In this document: in pieces, positions 40,814 through 53,084 of the stretch
How the letters are laid out: every line of letters begins with the position of its first letter
How positions within the stretch are numbered: position 1 is the first letter of the stretch
NCBI RefSeq assembly: GCF_009389715.1
Contig: NC_052397.1
Coordinates: 17,122,129 to 17,186,128 of the forward strand
Source: Phoenix dactylifera
Taxonomy: Eukaryota > Streptophyta > Magnoliopsida > Arecales > Arecaceae
Length of the DNA stretch: 64,000 nt
Direction: 5' to 3'
Made by a program: the position numbers and the translations under genes
Notes under the pieces: generated by a model
Databases searched by the model: none
What the model saw: only the letters and a program-made list of their open reading frames with translations
Told to the model about the DNA's origin: nothing

Positions 40814-41526
40814 TAAGAAATCTAAATAATATTTTTTAACCAACTTTTTTTTTGTTGGAAGAGCTCCTAGATTGTCAGTAGTAGGATAGTTATATCAATG
40901 TTGTTTTCCTTTTCTTTCTCTTATTTGAACACGATTTCATAATAATAGTATTTCTTCCTGGATTGAACCAAGTTGGCAGGATCACTGGTATAAGATGGAT
41001 CAATATCTAACAAAATTGCCAAACCTTGTACCCTCAGTAATTATAATAAAATATAGTATTTTTTGTATAGATACCCTTCTAAATATCGGATTTTATATGA
41101 ATACCCTTTCAAAATTGATATTTGCATGTATACCCTCGTAAAACTCTATTATTGTTCAAATACCCTGTTCTAACGATGTTAAGAAAAATTATTTTTATAT
41201 TAATTAAAAATAAAATAAATTTTTGAAATTATGCTATTATTTCTATCTTGTTCCTGCTATCGGGATTGCGATCGCGATTCCGCGGACGTTTCCGACTGGA
41301 GATCGCTAGCCGCGAGCAGGATCGGGATCGCAAGCCGCGAGCGGGATCGTCTCTGTCCCTTCCAAGATCCCGCCCACTTCCAAACAAAACCATCATCAGA
41401 GCTCGCCTCTGTCCCTCCTTCCGCTCTGCTCGTCCATGCATATCTGCTTGCACCGGCACTCGACGCTGCAGAATGCCGTGTCACCCCTCCAACAAAAATA
41501 AAGAAAAATAAAACTTCTAGAGAGAG

Positions 41527-41805
41527 CTATATATATAGGAGTTTGTACTCCCAAAATACCCATATGGGGCTGAGTGGGAAGATATGCTCACATGTACATG
41601 TGGATGTCCTTCCCTTCTTGGAGTCTTCTACAGGTAGCAGAAACTCTAGGAAAGGGCTTGTGGGGAAGGAATTGGGAGGAGGGGGGATTGGAGATGGAAT
41701 GGAGGAGAGAGAAGAGTTTCGGAGGATGGAGGTCTTGCTGAGGATTAGGGTGTTCTTTGGGAAGTTCTTCTGGGCTTCCAAAAGGACGCTCAAACCCGCC
41801 ATCAA
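41527..41805 (-). pseudogene. Possible second captured fragment with a transit-peptide-like N-terminus
   Basis: A 92-codon minus frame inside the MULE begins MMAGLSVLLEAQKNFPK and continues Ser/Leu/Pro-rich with few acidic residues (LRNSSLSSIPSPIPPPPNSF), as plastid transit peptides do. It lies downstream, in the same orientation, of the lycopene cyclase fragment. No family is recognised. It could also be chance. Confidence 0.3.
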
Positions 41806-41926
41806 ACACTTTTCCCTTCTCTCCCTTCTTCTTCTTCGGAAGCGAGGTTGGGGGCATTTTAAAGGAAGAGGTCGTGTCTAGTGCATAAAGGCAACTCCAG
41901 TCCAAGCAAGGAAGAGGTTGGGAGCA

Positions 41927-42520
41927 TCAGAGTCGAAGGAACGTCGGGAGCTTGTCGTTCCGATGCCTCAAGCAAGGCTCGTTGCCCAAGTGCGAGTGCC
42001 TCCCGTCCATGAGCACCATCTTGTCCGCGTCGAAACGGTGGCCCTCCACCTCTGCGAGTATCCCATGCGCAATCTGGTACCCAAGGTTCCTCACCGGCCC
42101 CTCAAACTCTATAAATGGACTCGTGAATCCGGTGGCGTCAACGACCATGCTAGCTTTCAGCTCGGAACCATTGGAGTACGTGACGACGGAGTTGAACTCC
42201 TTGTGCTCCACCTTCCATGCCTTGGCCTTGTGGAACTTGACCCCATTAGAGGCGCATCCTTGCAGCAGCTGCGTCTTTAGTCTTTTATGACCCCATAGCC
42301 TCGAACTCATCAACCCAAACGCCACAGTTGTTGGGACACGTTGAGAGCGGCGAGGGGTCGATGCAGCAGATGCGAATGCCATGCGCGGAAGCTTGCTCGG
42401 CGAGGCATAGGCCGGCTCGGCCGCATCCTAGGATGACCACGTTGTAGGATGATGAGTTTGATGGTGAGACACTCTGGCTTGATTCGCGGCTCAGTCGCTC
42501 AGATCCAAAAAGCTTTACAG
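41927..42520 (-). pseudogene. Lycopene beta-cyclase / capsanthin-capsorubin synthase family fragment
   Basis: On the minus strand from about 42520, one frame gives YNVVILGCGRAGLCLAEQ. This is the family's FAD/NAD-binding start, with the usual Pro of GxGPAG replaced by Arg. PSPLSTCPNNCGVWVDEFEA follows. At about 42290 the sequence jumps, with a frame change and the loss of roughly 35 codons, to RLKTQLLQGCASNGVKFHKA. It runs on through YQIAHGILAEVEGHRFDADK and MVLMDGRHSHLGNEP. The match stops at TFLRL near 41927, so the C-terminal half is missing. Intact enzymes cyclise carotenoid ends in plastids. Wording is closer to chromoplast-type LCYB/CCS than to epsilon cyclase. The piece cannot make a working enzyme. 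Confidence 0.85.
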
Positions 42521-43184
42521 TATGCTGCTGTGAGCTTTGATGATGGCTTTGTTTGAAAGTGGGGAGGATATTCGAAGGGACAGAGGCGATCCCGCTCGCG
42601 GCTTGCGATCCCGATTCCGATCCCGCTCATCGCAAATGGCCGTGGGATTGTGAGTCATGAACTTCCGCAGGATTGCGATCGCGATCTCGATAGCAAGAAG
42701 AAGATAAGAACAATAGGATAATTTTAAAATTTTATTTTATTTTTCATAAATATAAAAATAATTTTTTTAATTTTGTTAGTACAAACGTCATATAACAGCA
42801 TTTGAATAATAATAATATTTTATGAAGATATATGTGTAAATATCAATTTTGAAAGAATATTTATTCACATGCAACAAAATTTTAGAATATAATACAGGGA
42901 TAAAAAAAAAAATTTCCGGATGGCCACCGGATATTGCTCCACGTTTGCCGCCTACCTTCTTGCTGTTTCCCACCATGACCGAGGCTTTCATTCAGCGCGA
43001 TCATGTCCGTTAAGCCAACGCGCAATCCTTGAATCAACGGCCGCAATTATACTAAAGCGGCAACTCGCTGTTCGAAACAGAACAGCAAAACCTCGTCCCT
43101 TCATTTCGTACCGTTGGCGGAAGCGCTTCCATCCAACGAATCCTGGCCAATAGGCTTTCACCTCGCATCATTCTCTCGCTTCTC

Positions 43185-43207
43185 ATTGGTCCGTTTCATC
43201 CACGTCA
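43185..43207 (+). promoter_or_regulatory. UPR-like promoter site (TGACGTGG) of the TIN1-like gene
   Basis: TGACGTGG on the minus strand (CCACGTCA, 43200-43207) lies 118 bp upstream of the ATG. An ATTGG CCAAT-box lies at 43185-43189 and another CCAAT at 43147-43151. TGACGTGG/A is the known UPRE core bound by ER-stress bZIP factors. Function here is inferred. Confidence 0.5.
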
Positions 43208-43324
43208 GCAACCATTCCATTAAATAAATCGCCCTAATTCTCCCTGATTTTCTGTCCCGAAAAACAAAAGAAAACCGAAATTTTCGCTCTTCGATTCTTG
43301 TCCGAATTCCTTCGTTTTTGATCG

Positions 43325-45701
43325 ATGGTGGCTCCGTCTAAATTCACGGCGATCCTCGTCGCCGTCCTCGCGATCGGAGCCGCGAACGCTCTCAAGCCCT
43401 CCGCCCCCAAGGCGATCTCGGTAAGACAAAAGAAAAACCCTAAAAATCCTTTTTCGATGAAAAATGGCTCTTTTTGAAGCCTCAATTCCTGTTTTTGATT
43501 AAAAATTCCCTTGATTTTAGTCCCTTATCTTCGTTTTTGTCCGAAACATCCATCTTTGAAACCCTTAGAATAATCCCTTTTTTGATGGAAGAATACCATC
43601 CCTTGAGTCCCTATTTCCCGTTTTTATTCTAAAATTCCATCTTTTGAAATTAAAAACAAAAAAAAAAATCCTTTTTTCCATGGACAGACCTTTCTTTTTG
43701 GAACCTTAGTTCCCGTTTTTGATGGAAAAATCCCACCCTATTTCCCGTTTCTGAGGGAATATCCCGTCTTTTGAACTCTATTTGTTAGACCTGATGTGTT
43801 TGCTCTTTGGACTGAAGGATTTGCGGGAGGCGATCATAGAGGGACTAGGGATCCACGGGGAGGGGCTGGAGATGTCGGGGTTCGACGTGAGGGACGCGCT
43901 GGTGGGGCATTCGGTGGCGTACGAGTTCGACATCGAGGTGGACAAGAAGGTGGTTCCGGTCAAGCTCCTCGAGGATGTTAGCAGGTGGGATTTCGTTGAT
44001 CTGCCCATCTTTAGGGCTGAGGAGGAGAAGGGCTTGGCCGAGAGAGGGAGGAGGCCGGATGCGAGGGTTCTGCCGGAGCTATCGCCGTTTCAGCTGGCGG
44101 GGCCGATGGAGCTCTGGATCCAGGACGGGGATGACATGAGGCTCTCCTTGCCGGTGAGAGATCTCTTCTTTATTACTTAATTCTCCTAGTATGAAACGAA
44201 TTGATCGTTAAAAATGCCTTTTTTATTTCTAAATTCCACGATGATTGAATGTTTGGGAATGTTAATAAAGAAATATGTTCATTTGGATTTCGTTTAGAAT
44301 CTACGAGACCGTGTCCAATTGGAATTTTATGTACCCTTTTCTGAGATCCCAGATTTTCTTTTGTTTTCTTTTTCTCGTAAGAAAAGGCTATAATGCTAGA
44401 TTTTCCAAAGCCTTGATCTAGAATTTCATTCTACTTTAGGTTTGTTATTTCTTTGATAATTGAAGTTTTCTTAAATTTGAATCAACCTGATTGCCAATTT
44501 AATTCGGATATTATAATTCTTTGTTTCAAATTGTAATAACTACTCAGGAGAAACAAGAGCAGAAAAGTTTGGCAGTGAGCTTAAAATGATCTTTTGGGCA
44601 ACTGGGAAATCCACAAGCTTTTTGTGGTCTCCTCAAAATCTCTCCGATGAAAATTTATAACTTTTATTGATCGATGTTAGGACAGACGGATATTTCTCCT
44701 TTTGATTCGTGACCTTCACAGACTTATCTGTTAATGCGCTTTAATAACTCAAATTCTGTTTTCTGTGGCATTATCATGGCACTTTTCTTTTTTTTTCTCT
44801 CTTTTTTTCCTCCATCTTGCACCTCTTAATTCCTGATGCTACATCATTTGCATTTCAATGGTAAAGAAATCAGATGTCTAACCATTGAAGTTGCTGTTCT
44901 TTTTTGTTTGCAGCATGATGTAGATGCTGGTAGGCTGAAGAAGGTCCTCCTATCAGATGGTGCTGTGGTGACAGTCAAGGGTGCAAGGTCTGTCAGCCTC
45001 AGGCACCCGCTTGATCTCCCCCTCCCCTCAACCAGACCCACCCTAAGAATCGTTTTATAGCATCGGGCCTCCTAACCATTGCAGAGGCCCTCCTTAATGC
45101 TGCACGTTCAAATGAGAAACCTATCCTTTCCCTCCGCATTGTTGGTCCCACTTCGCTCACTTCTTCACCATCCATGTCCCCCAATGAGAAGCTCAAGCTC
45201 AAGCGCCTTGCCCCTGGCCTTGTTGAGCTCTCATCCCGCTCTGTCCCAGCTGTCTCTGAAGATGCACAGGCATCACAGAACCCCACGTTGTGGCCTCTTA
45301 CTTCATTAAATGGATCTAGTTCTAATCTTAGGGGTTTTGAAGAGCTATTGGCATCGGTGTTGGGAAAGAAGGGACAGGAGGAGGGATCATTCAGGTTGGT
45401 GAGGGCAGAGGTGGCAGCACGAACTTATGTGAAGATGGGGTTCTCTGTGGAGAGGAGTCTTTTGGATGGGGAGGTGGATTGGTCGGGGTTCCCGGAATGG
45501 AAGACAAGGCCCAAAATGGCCATGGCCCACTTTGAGGTGCTGGCTCGGGTTGAAGACAATGGGAATGTGATCCCTGAGAGGATTGCAGCGGTTCAGCCAT
45601 TCAATATGCAAGACAGTGTGCTTCGTAGTGTTCAAACTGGGAATGTATCCATGTCCCAGGTGTCAGCAGCTTACCCTCCACCGGATTACTTCACCCTGTA
45701 A
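43325..45701 (+). CDS. TIN1-like secreted/ER protein, broken by a one-base frame change
   Basis: Exons are 43325-43420, 43818-44153 and 44914-45701, with GT-AG introns in phase 0. A signal peptide is clear (FTAILVAVLAIGAANA, cut near residue 22). Exon 2 has DLREAIIEGLGIHGEGLE, GHSVAYEFDIEVDKKVVPVK and FQLAGPMELWIQDGDDMRLS. Exon 3 has VVTVKGARSVSLRHPLDL, SLRIVGPTSL and LKLKRLAPGLVELSS. It ends in YPPPDYFTL. I recognise this as the plant-specific family of TUNICAMYCIN INDUCED 1 from memory, not by search. In exon 3 the family frame changes near 45028, within a C/T-rich run. Without this change exon 3 would be continuous to the TAA and the protein about 406 aa. As given, translation stops at 45058-45060. 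A sequencing error is possible. Confidence 0.75.
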
Positions 45702-46519
45702 TCCTGTTCTTCTGACTACTCCAGTTTGGCTGAAGAACAGCAAGTGTAAAGATATAGAAAAGGCAACCAAAGTTCTTTTGACTTTGCATCGCTGGCTAGC
45801 ACATTTTGTTAAATTATAATTTTGTCTAATAATGTATGTACAATTCAGAGTGATAAATGCCATATTATATACATGATTTAAAAACATATCTGGTGATTCT
45901 AATATTTTGTCAATCTGAATTTTATTTCTCTTGTTGTTAGGCTGGAGTGGTTTTTAAACTGGACCAATATGAATGTATCAACACCAAATTGTCTATGCAG
46001 ATAGTAAATTGGAAAATAGCTCAGATTACACTATAATCATAAACCTTCCTCCTGCAGAATGGGATCGGTTGGCTAGATATTGCTTCATCACCGGCTCCTA
46101 TTCATGATCAGGTCATTCACAGCCAGAACCAGTCATTGTTATCTTCTGCATTTCATCACATCTTTTGGCAGAGATTGCGTAGCTGTGAATAGTGCGGGGA
46201 CTGATATTGCTTGGCCTGTTAGCATTCATCTATATTATTCAATTTTAGTCTTCTGTACCATACTAGTGCATAATCAGTTTTTGCTGGAAATTTCATTGAG
46301 TTGATTGTGCTCTAGCATAGATTTTTCTAGTTTCATGTGTTGCATGAACTTGAAATGATGCATTACATGAGTTATGGCAACTTGTATTCAGTTTGAGTGC
46401 TTTGTAGTGATGCTGTGTGGCAGACCTTCTAAGCAGGCAGAGCACATAGTTTTCTCTTTTTTTTGGGTACAACAGCAGCTCACACCCTACAGGTTTGAAT
46501 GTGGCCTACAAAGTCGGAA
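45702..46519. other. 3' flank of the TIN1-like gene
   Basis: The probable 3'UTR comes first, then spacer. No other gene is supported. Confidence 0.5.
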
Positions 46520-47045
46520 ACAAAAGGGTACTCAGGGGCTCCGGCACATACACGTGGTCCATCCAGATGAACCCTCCAAAGTGATAAGCAGTAAAGGAGG
46601 CAACCCATTCAACGGCGTCGTTTGCCTTCCTGAAAATATGCATGGCCTAGTAGGAATATCGTGTAGCAGCGGCTTCTCCTCAGCAGTGCCTCCCCGACCC
46701 CGAGCCCACTCAATCACTGTGGTCGAGTCTCCCTCGAGGAGGATGCTGTCCACGCCCATCACTCGTCTCGCATAGAAAACACCCTCTCATGCAGCTCTGA
46801 GCTCAGCACACACAACGGACGCGACAAAGATTCGCCGCCACCAGTTTGGCGTCATAGTCTCTGATGACGAAGCCCAAACCTCTGCAGGTCCCTCTCCGCC
46901 TACACTGCCATCGAAGTTCAACTTAAGGCAGCTAGAGGGTGGCGGCACCCAAGAAACAAGCACAGTCCAAGACGCTGCAATAGCAGAGGGAGTACCCCAG
47001 ATTTTTCTAGCCACCTCAACCTGCGAACCCTCAGTGCGCATGGTT
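46520..47045 (-). pseudogene. LINE RNase H tail (minus strand)
   Basis: The minus-strand frames give KIWGTPSAIAASW and LKLNFDGSVGGEGPAEV, then VCAELRAA. After a frame change comes GVDSILLEGDSTTVIEWARG, and after another, HIFRKANDAVEWVASF. The order and wording match the tail at 2568-2970, here with the first motif FDG intact. At least two frameshifts make it non-functional. RT sequence is absent, so it is a 5'-truncated insertion or fragment. Confidence 0.8.
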
Positions 47046-50000
47046 AGTGTGTTCTTTGAAGATGTAATAGGACTTCTTGACTCAATGTCATCAAATTGCT
47101 TGCATTTTTAGATTACAAAATGAAATCTTACTGGCCAAATGACAATTAAAATTATCAATCTAATTGTTCATGTCATGTATTAGTAATGGATAAATTTCAG
47201 TTATCTTATTATATAGCAGTTAATGTTAGATGTTCAAAGTCCAAATTCTGGGGAAGTACAAGAATGCATTTTTTCTGTCTATTATTGATCAAGCTGCAAT
47301 ATTTTTTTTTTCAAATTTGTTCATTTGTCAGATAATTGAAATATCTCTACATGTACTTGGGTTGATAATGTGACTGAAAATTACAAATAAACTACTTTCT
47401 TTGAAAATTGTGTTTTACATTAAAACGAGAATCTCATGTGTTTTTCCTTTCCCTCATTCAATTTTCAGGGTGGATGATTTTTATCAGCACAATTACCACT
47501 GCATATTTCAATGAGCATGTTTTATGAATATCTTCACAATGAAACCTCTAATTGTAATGTATAATTCTTAACTGAATAGAAAAACCTTGATTTGGTCTGT
47601 AATTTCTATTCCTTTTTTTTACAAGATGGGGAATTGTGGTTCTGCTTGTACCATGGTGCATGAATCAGATCCCATAACATGTCCATAATGGAAGCTCTAT
47701 ATTGTATGAAGTATGAATGTGTTTTACTTCTTATGTTATTCAACAACCACTAATCCAGTCCGTATATGATTCTCTCTTTGCATGTGGAGATAAGTCCTGA
47801 TATGTTTCTAGTTTCAGGGGGTTATTTTACCCCTATGTGGAGATGGTTCAAACTAAGCATGATTTGCCAGACAAGCACAATGTGTTAGAACTAGTGTAGA
47901 GAACACCCCTTTACTGCTATTCTAGGTTGAAGGAGTTCACTCTCATGAGTCTTTTTTGAAAATCTTGATATGCAACCTATGTTTTTATAACAATATTTCT
48001 TGCTATAATTTTAGGTCTACTGCTTTCCTCATTCTGGCATGTGTTCTGCTATCTCAATGATGGATTCTGTTATGGCTTCTGAATTTTTATTTCAATCAGA
48101 CTATCACTCATTTCACAAGTTGTTCATCCAGTTATTGATGAGTCCTAAATCCTAAGATGTTTGACTTTTTGGCCTTTTGATCTGGCTTCCATGCATCTAG
48201 GTTTATAACAAGATATTTGAATTGCTGGAGGGAGTGGAAGGATATTGAGGGATATGGAACAATGAATGAGAATGTTAGGAGAATGCAATTATTTGATCAA
48301 AAGCATGGAATTATTGCTAAACTTTATATAGTTAATTACAGAACGATCTCATCATGTTCTCTTCTTTTGGAGAGCGGATGTTATAATTTTTAGTTTCATA
48401 TGCTCTTAAATTTTCATTTTGATTTTTGATTGAATGATGTATCTTATATTAAGATGAAAGGCAAGTCAAAATGCCAATTGTGCATCACTACTCTCAAGAG
48501 AGGCCTCTCGTCTGTCAACATACAGCAGAACAGTTCCTTATTCAGAATGAAGTATCTTTCTTTTTTCCAATATTATCATTCAAGGAAGGCTTGATTGGCC
48601 TTTCCTTAGTTACAACCCATAATTGCACCAGCAAGTCTTTTATTTTATTTTTCTTTTTTTATAGGATTCTTCTTTACCACTTGTTCTTATGAAGAGCTAA
48701 ACTCTTCTTGGAAAACAAGCTGTTGCAGGTTCTTTCTTACCACTTCCATCTAGAGGTTTCTCAGGTCTTCCCTCATTGATTTATGTTTCACAGGAGTATA
48801 GCTTCTAAATAAGTTAATCAATTACTACCGGTAAACATATAAAGTCTAACATTTTTTCCTTTTCCAATAAGGAAATTAGAAAGTAATCTTCTAAAATATT
48901 CTCATCACTTCCAATCTCAGAATTCTTATTCCACAAAGGAAAACAAGAAACTAATGGTGAAATGTGACGTTATGGCACATCAATGAGCTAATTTGGCCCT
49001 CATGGGTATAGCGAGATGTATTAACACCAGCATATAATTAAGAATTTTTGGCATGTAGGAGTAAGGACGACATAACTCGATGCTCTAAGAAAAAAAATTA
49101 TATATGATTTGATTGCTGAAAAGTGGCTATAAATTTGAAGTTGTGATGGATACTTCTAATCACCTTCTACTTCTTGTACATTATTTCCACCATTTAGTTT
49201 GTTTTCCAATTGTCTGCTTTTCTTGGTGCAAACAATGAACTTATGCTGGCTGCTGATTATTCTGGGCATGTTTGTTAGGAAAATGTCTGGATCAGAACAT
49301 TTCTGCTTCCTTTTTCTGATAGGACAATCAGCAATAGCTCTTAATAGTTTCAACCTTTTTCTCAGCTGTATATTTAGGTGGATGTCATCATCTTGGCTGC
49401 AGGTCCTCTCAAGCTCAATGTTTTCAGGTTAGAACCAGTGTTCGGAGCAACTGCCTACCTACTATTCTTACGCTGGTGTACGTCGAAGTTGTTGCTGCCT
49501 TGGTGTCCTGTTGTCTCTTTCTTTGGTACTCATCTAAACATGGCCATTCTAACATAGCAGTTCTTTATTGTGGTGGGTACAGCTCAGAACCAGGACAAGA
49601 TTTTGGATCAAAGAAGCTGAAAGCTATTGGTGTCGGCATCAGTATTGCCTGTTCCATGATCATCACTCCCTTTGAGTGGTTCGGATCCGAATCGAGGATC
49701 ACCTAAATGATATGGAAGCTGGAACCTTTGCAAGCTCAGCCGGAGAACAGGTGGTTGTGCTCCAAATCTGATGGGGTACCACCATGCTCTTGTATCTAAT
49801 AAAGCTGGGTCAGGCACATGCACTGCTGGAGATGGCTTGTTTGAGTGATATAGCCCACCATTTCACCCCTTCCTTCATATCAATACAACGTTATCCTGCT
49901 GTATTTTATGTGTTCCCTCACTTGGAATAGATGTATTTTCTGATAGTGATCTGTGGTGTATCTCTTTCAGCAAGCTTAACTATTATGGCCTAGTGGTTTC

Positions 50001-52017
50001 ACCCCTCCCCTTGGAGGAGGTTCCATCTTTGAATCTTGTCAGGTATTTTTCTAAGTATTTCGACATGGAGATTCTCTCCTTATTTATATAAAATGATTGA
50101 TGGTTCTCCGGTTATTGTTCTCAATTATGTATGTATGTATGTATGTATCTAAAGCGACCTGAACCAAGAATTATGTTATGTAACAAAGAAAAGTGGATGC
50201 TGCCTTTACAGATGGCTATGGCGTTTACAGCATAACAATTTAATTGAATGGATGAAATAATAATATGTTCTATGGTAAGGTTGTGGATGTTGGTAGCTGA
50301 TTGAGATCTAAAATTGGAGAGAAGTATGTTAGATTGAACATTCACTTGACAGGACTACAGCAAAGGCATTTCTGGGATGTGAAGTTGTAGAATTTAAGTC
50401 CATGTTTTACTATACTCTGGCGCAAACAAATGCACGGGGCCCTTCAATCTAATTAGTGCATGAAAATTAAAATTAGTGTCATTTCTAAATATTGTGATAT
50501 TAATGATTCCTATTTTTCTTATCGAAATCACAACCATTTGGTTCTCTCGCTGGGCACATTGCGCCATGAATATGAGGACACTGTTGAATATACCCTTCAA
50601 AAATTTCTATTTCATATTATTTTTTTAAAAAAATCAAATTATTGTCTTTTAAGCTAATATTTTCTCTATTATCTTGGATTTTGCTAAAACATTGGCATTG
50701 AGTTCAGCAAACTCTCACCATAAGATATACCTATGCGAGTAAGCATTGATATTTTTATTCATGTTGCTTTCTAAAGCATTGACAATATGATCGTCAAAAA
50801 TCAACTTGACAATACTTTTTGAAAACGTCGCTGACTGCCTGTCGCATTTCATTTTCTCCTGCACTTCAATCTGATAATGGGCAGGAATACTCACTCGGTG
50901 AAGACCTTATGCACCACTATTTTCATGCATCGGACAAGAGGCTGTCACCATCAAATTCTCCAACCTCGATGTAAGCCTATTGACCATGGCATCCATCAAT
51001 TCTGAGGATCGAACAGTTCCTGTTCCATGATATCTATTGATCAAATGAGCTTCTGAATGCACGCGCGATCACACAAACAGCAGACGCATCGAGCAATTAA
51101 ACGAGTGTTAATGATGCAATCCTTGCATGCGACAGCCAGGAACCAGAAGTGGTTGGAGGAAGTGCCTTGAATGGGTCTACCATGTTAATTTCCAGAAGAA
51201 GAGTTGGTGGTGGTGGTTAACAGCCAGAGATTCTGGGTATGGGTGGTGGCTCGCACCATCCAAGGACCAGGAGACAAGAAATCGCCATTCGAGACAGTTA
51301 CAACCCCTCTTGGCTCCCCAAGCTAGGACCCGTTCACTCACTCACTCACTCAACTCTCCAACAGCACTTATTAGCCCTAATAATAACCATCTTGGTAGTA
51401 TAATATTGCAACATATTATAAGTTTATAACATAACAAACTATTTAGCTACATGATTGATTGATGGCAGCACCCATTTCAAATGTTCTGTTCCCCATAGTC
51501 TAAGTAGCCTCAAGACAAGGGAAAGGGAAAAACGAAGCAGATAAGTACGAAGCATGGCATGCACATACCCACCACCAAGAGCCTCTATGGTCTATGTGAA
51601 GTAGATGTGCCACCCTGCAATGGGCCATATGACCATGACAATACTTCTCATGTGAAGGCTTACTTGCTACCATGGGCGGTTGCATGGGGTGGGGGGAAGT
51701 ATCTTGGTGAGAACGAGGAGGTGAGGCCATTGCCGGATGGGCCTGAGAAGCCGTCGCTTTCCATTGCGGCTCGCTGTGCGTGCTGAGGTGTTGGGGTCGG
51801 AAGAGAAGGGGAGAGATGGCGGCCATTGGGTCTGTTTCTCGAGGGTGAAGAACGAAAACCTCGCGGGAGAGCCGGGGACCGCGTAGAGTTGGAGCGTGGT
51901 TAGGTCGCAGTTTAGCTCGGCCTTCGATGATGCTATCAGGATTTAAAAGGTGCGAACCTCTTGAGACAAAGGTGGCACACCTAACAGCCTTCTGCCCCTC
52001 CATCTCCTCTCACACAC

Positions 52018-52055
<38 letters not shown>

Positions 52056-53084
52056 CTTGCATGGGGTTGTCAGTCGAGGAGCCTTCTTAAAAACTAGCTT
52101 TGACTGTCGCCTCGAAAAAATCATGGCTTCCTTGGCCTTGCCATTTATAGCCAACCACATGTTTCTACAAGCACACAAAGGTGATTCATAGGTTGATTCA
52201 TGTGGTTTCGTATATTGATATATAGCTGCGCTCTGCAAGCTTCTATGAAGCATGCGTGCATCCAACAAAAGGAGTAGAGTGTGGCAAGAGATAGATGATA
52301 TCAAATATTATTACTTGTAAAATATATTATTGGTATTTTTGTAAAGCATTTTAATGTGCTTGGTAGATGTTGGGATGAGTGTGAAGAAAGAAAGGTTTGA
52401 AAGGTTTGCTCATTACACTGGGAAAATCAGTGGTGTCTTGATCTCTATAGACGAAGGACAAACAATGGGTGCATTTTTCAAGCCCCTGAATCAGATTAAC
52501 AAATATTGAACAAGAAAGCAACTATATATTTCATTTTGAGCATATATATTCTTTTCTTTTTATGTGTATATATCAAAGAAAGGAACTTAATTAGATTCCT
52601 TGTTATAAAGTGCTGCATTATCGCCAGCGAACAAAGTGCAAATTGTATGTCGCGCTGAGTAGTCATTGGTATCCAACGCAACATATGAGCATACATCATT
52701 CTGCAATATGAAAACCAAGTCTGCAATGTGTAATCAAAAATCCTAGGCTGAATATTTTATTTATTGTTAAACATTATATGAGATATTCAACTTCATCCAA
52801 AAAGGCCAGCCAGCCAGGTGTTATTTGAATTTTTTTGTGTTATATAAGTATTCTAAGTTTACTATGTATAAATATTCAAAATCTATCTAGCACATAAATA
52901 ATATAGGATTAAACACATACTCGCACAAGTTTTCACATACTCGTCCGTTTAATCAAATCTAATCATAAACATCATAATCGATATGTGGCAGCTTCAAAAA
53001 AGCCCATGTTGAAGTATTTTCTAGTCCACAGAAAAATATGTAAAGATCTATATAAACATATTTGGTATTGATGCATCTCAGAAC
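47046..53084. other. Intergenic spacer
   Basis: About 6 kb with no supported gene. Frames at 49199-49706, 51127-51429 and 51500-52003 were examined and not accepted. Simple repeats are (GTAT)n at 50127-50147 and (GA)n at 52019-52055. Confidence 0.5.

Larger units (their letters stand above)
41050..42915. mobile_element. Mutator-like element with captured gene pieces (Pack-MULE-like)
   Basis: The left arm (about 41050-41404) and right arm (about 42532-42915) are inverted copies. Shared phrases in both arms are CTTTCAAAATTGATATTT, AAAAATTATTTTTATATT, GATCGCAAGCCGCGAGCGGG and CTCTGTCCCTT. The right-arm phrases read on the minus strand. Long arms with non-transposase gene sequence between them define Pack-MULEs in other plants. 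No transposase is present. A 9-11 bp target duplication was not found by eye, so superfamily assignment is inferred. Confidence 0.7.

Noticed and set aside
41231-41881. 216-codon + strand frame
   Set aside because: It crosses the MULE arm and runs antisense to the captured fragment; composition is unlike a protein family.
45028-45061. A tiny intron explaining the TIN1-like frame change
   Set aside because: No GT donor/AG acceptor pair is available at the break, and the family sequence is continuous with only one base out of register.
49199-49706. Two + strand frames of 76-77 codons with hydrophobic stretches
   Set aside because: No family recognised, AT-rich and without splice partners; hydrophobicity is expected from T-rich DNA.
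51500-52003. 167-codon minus-strand frame
   Set aside because: It begins beside a (GA)n repeat, has no signal or domain, and a competing plus-strand frame overlaps it.
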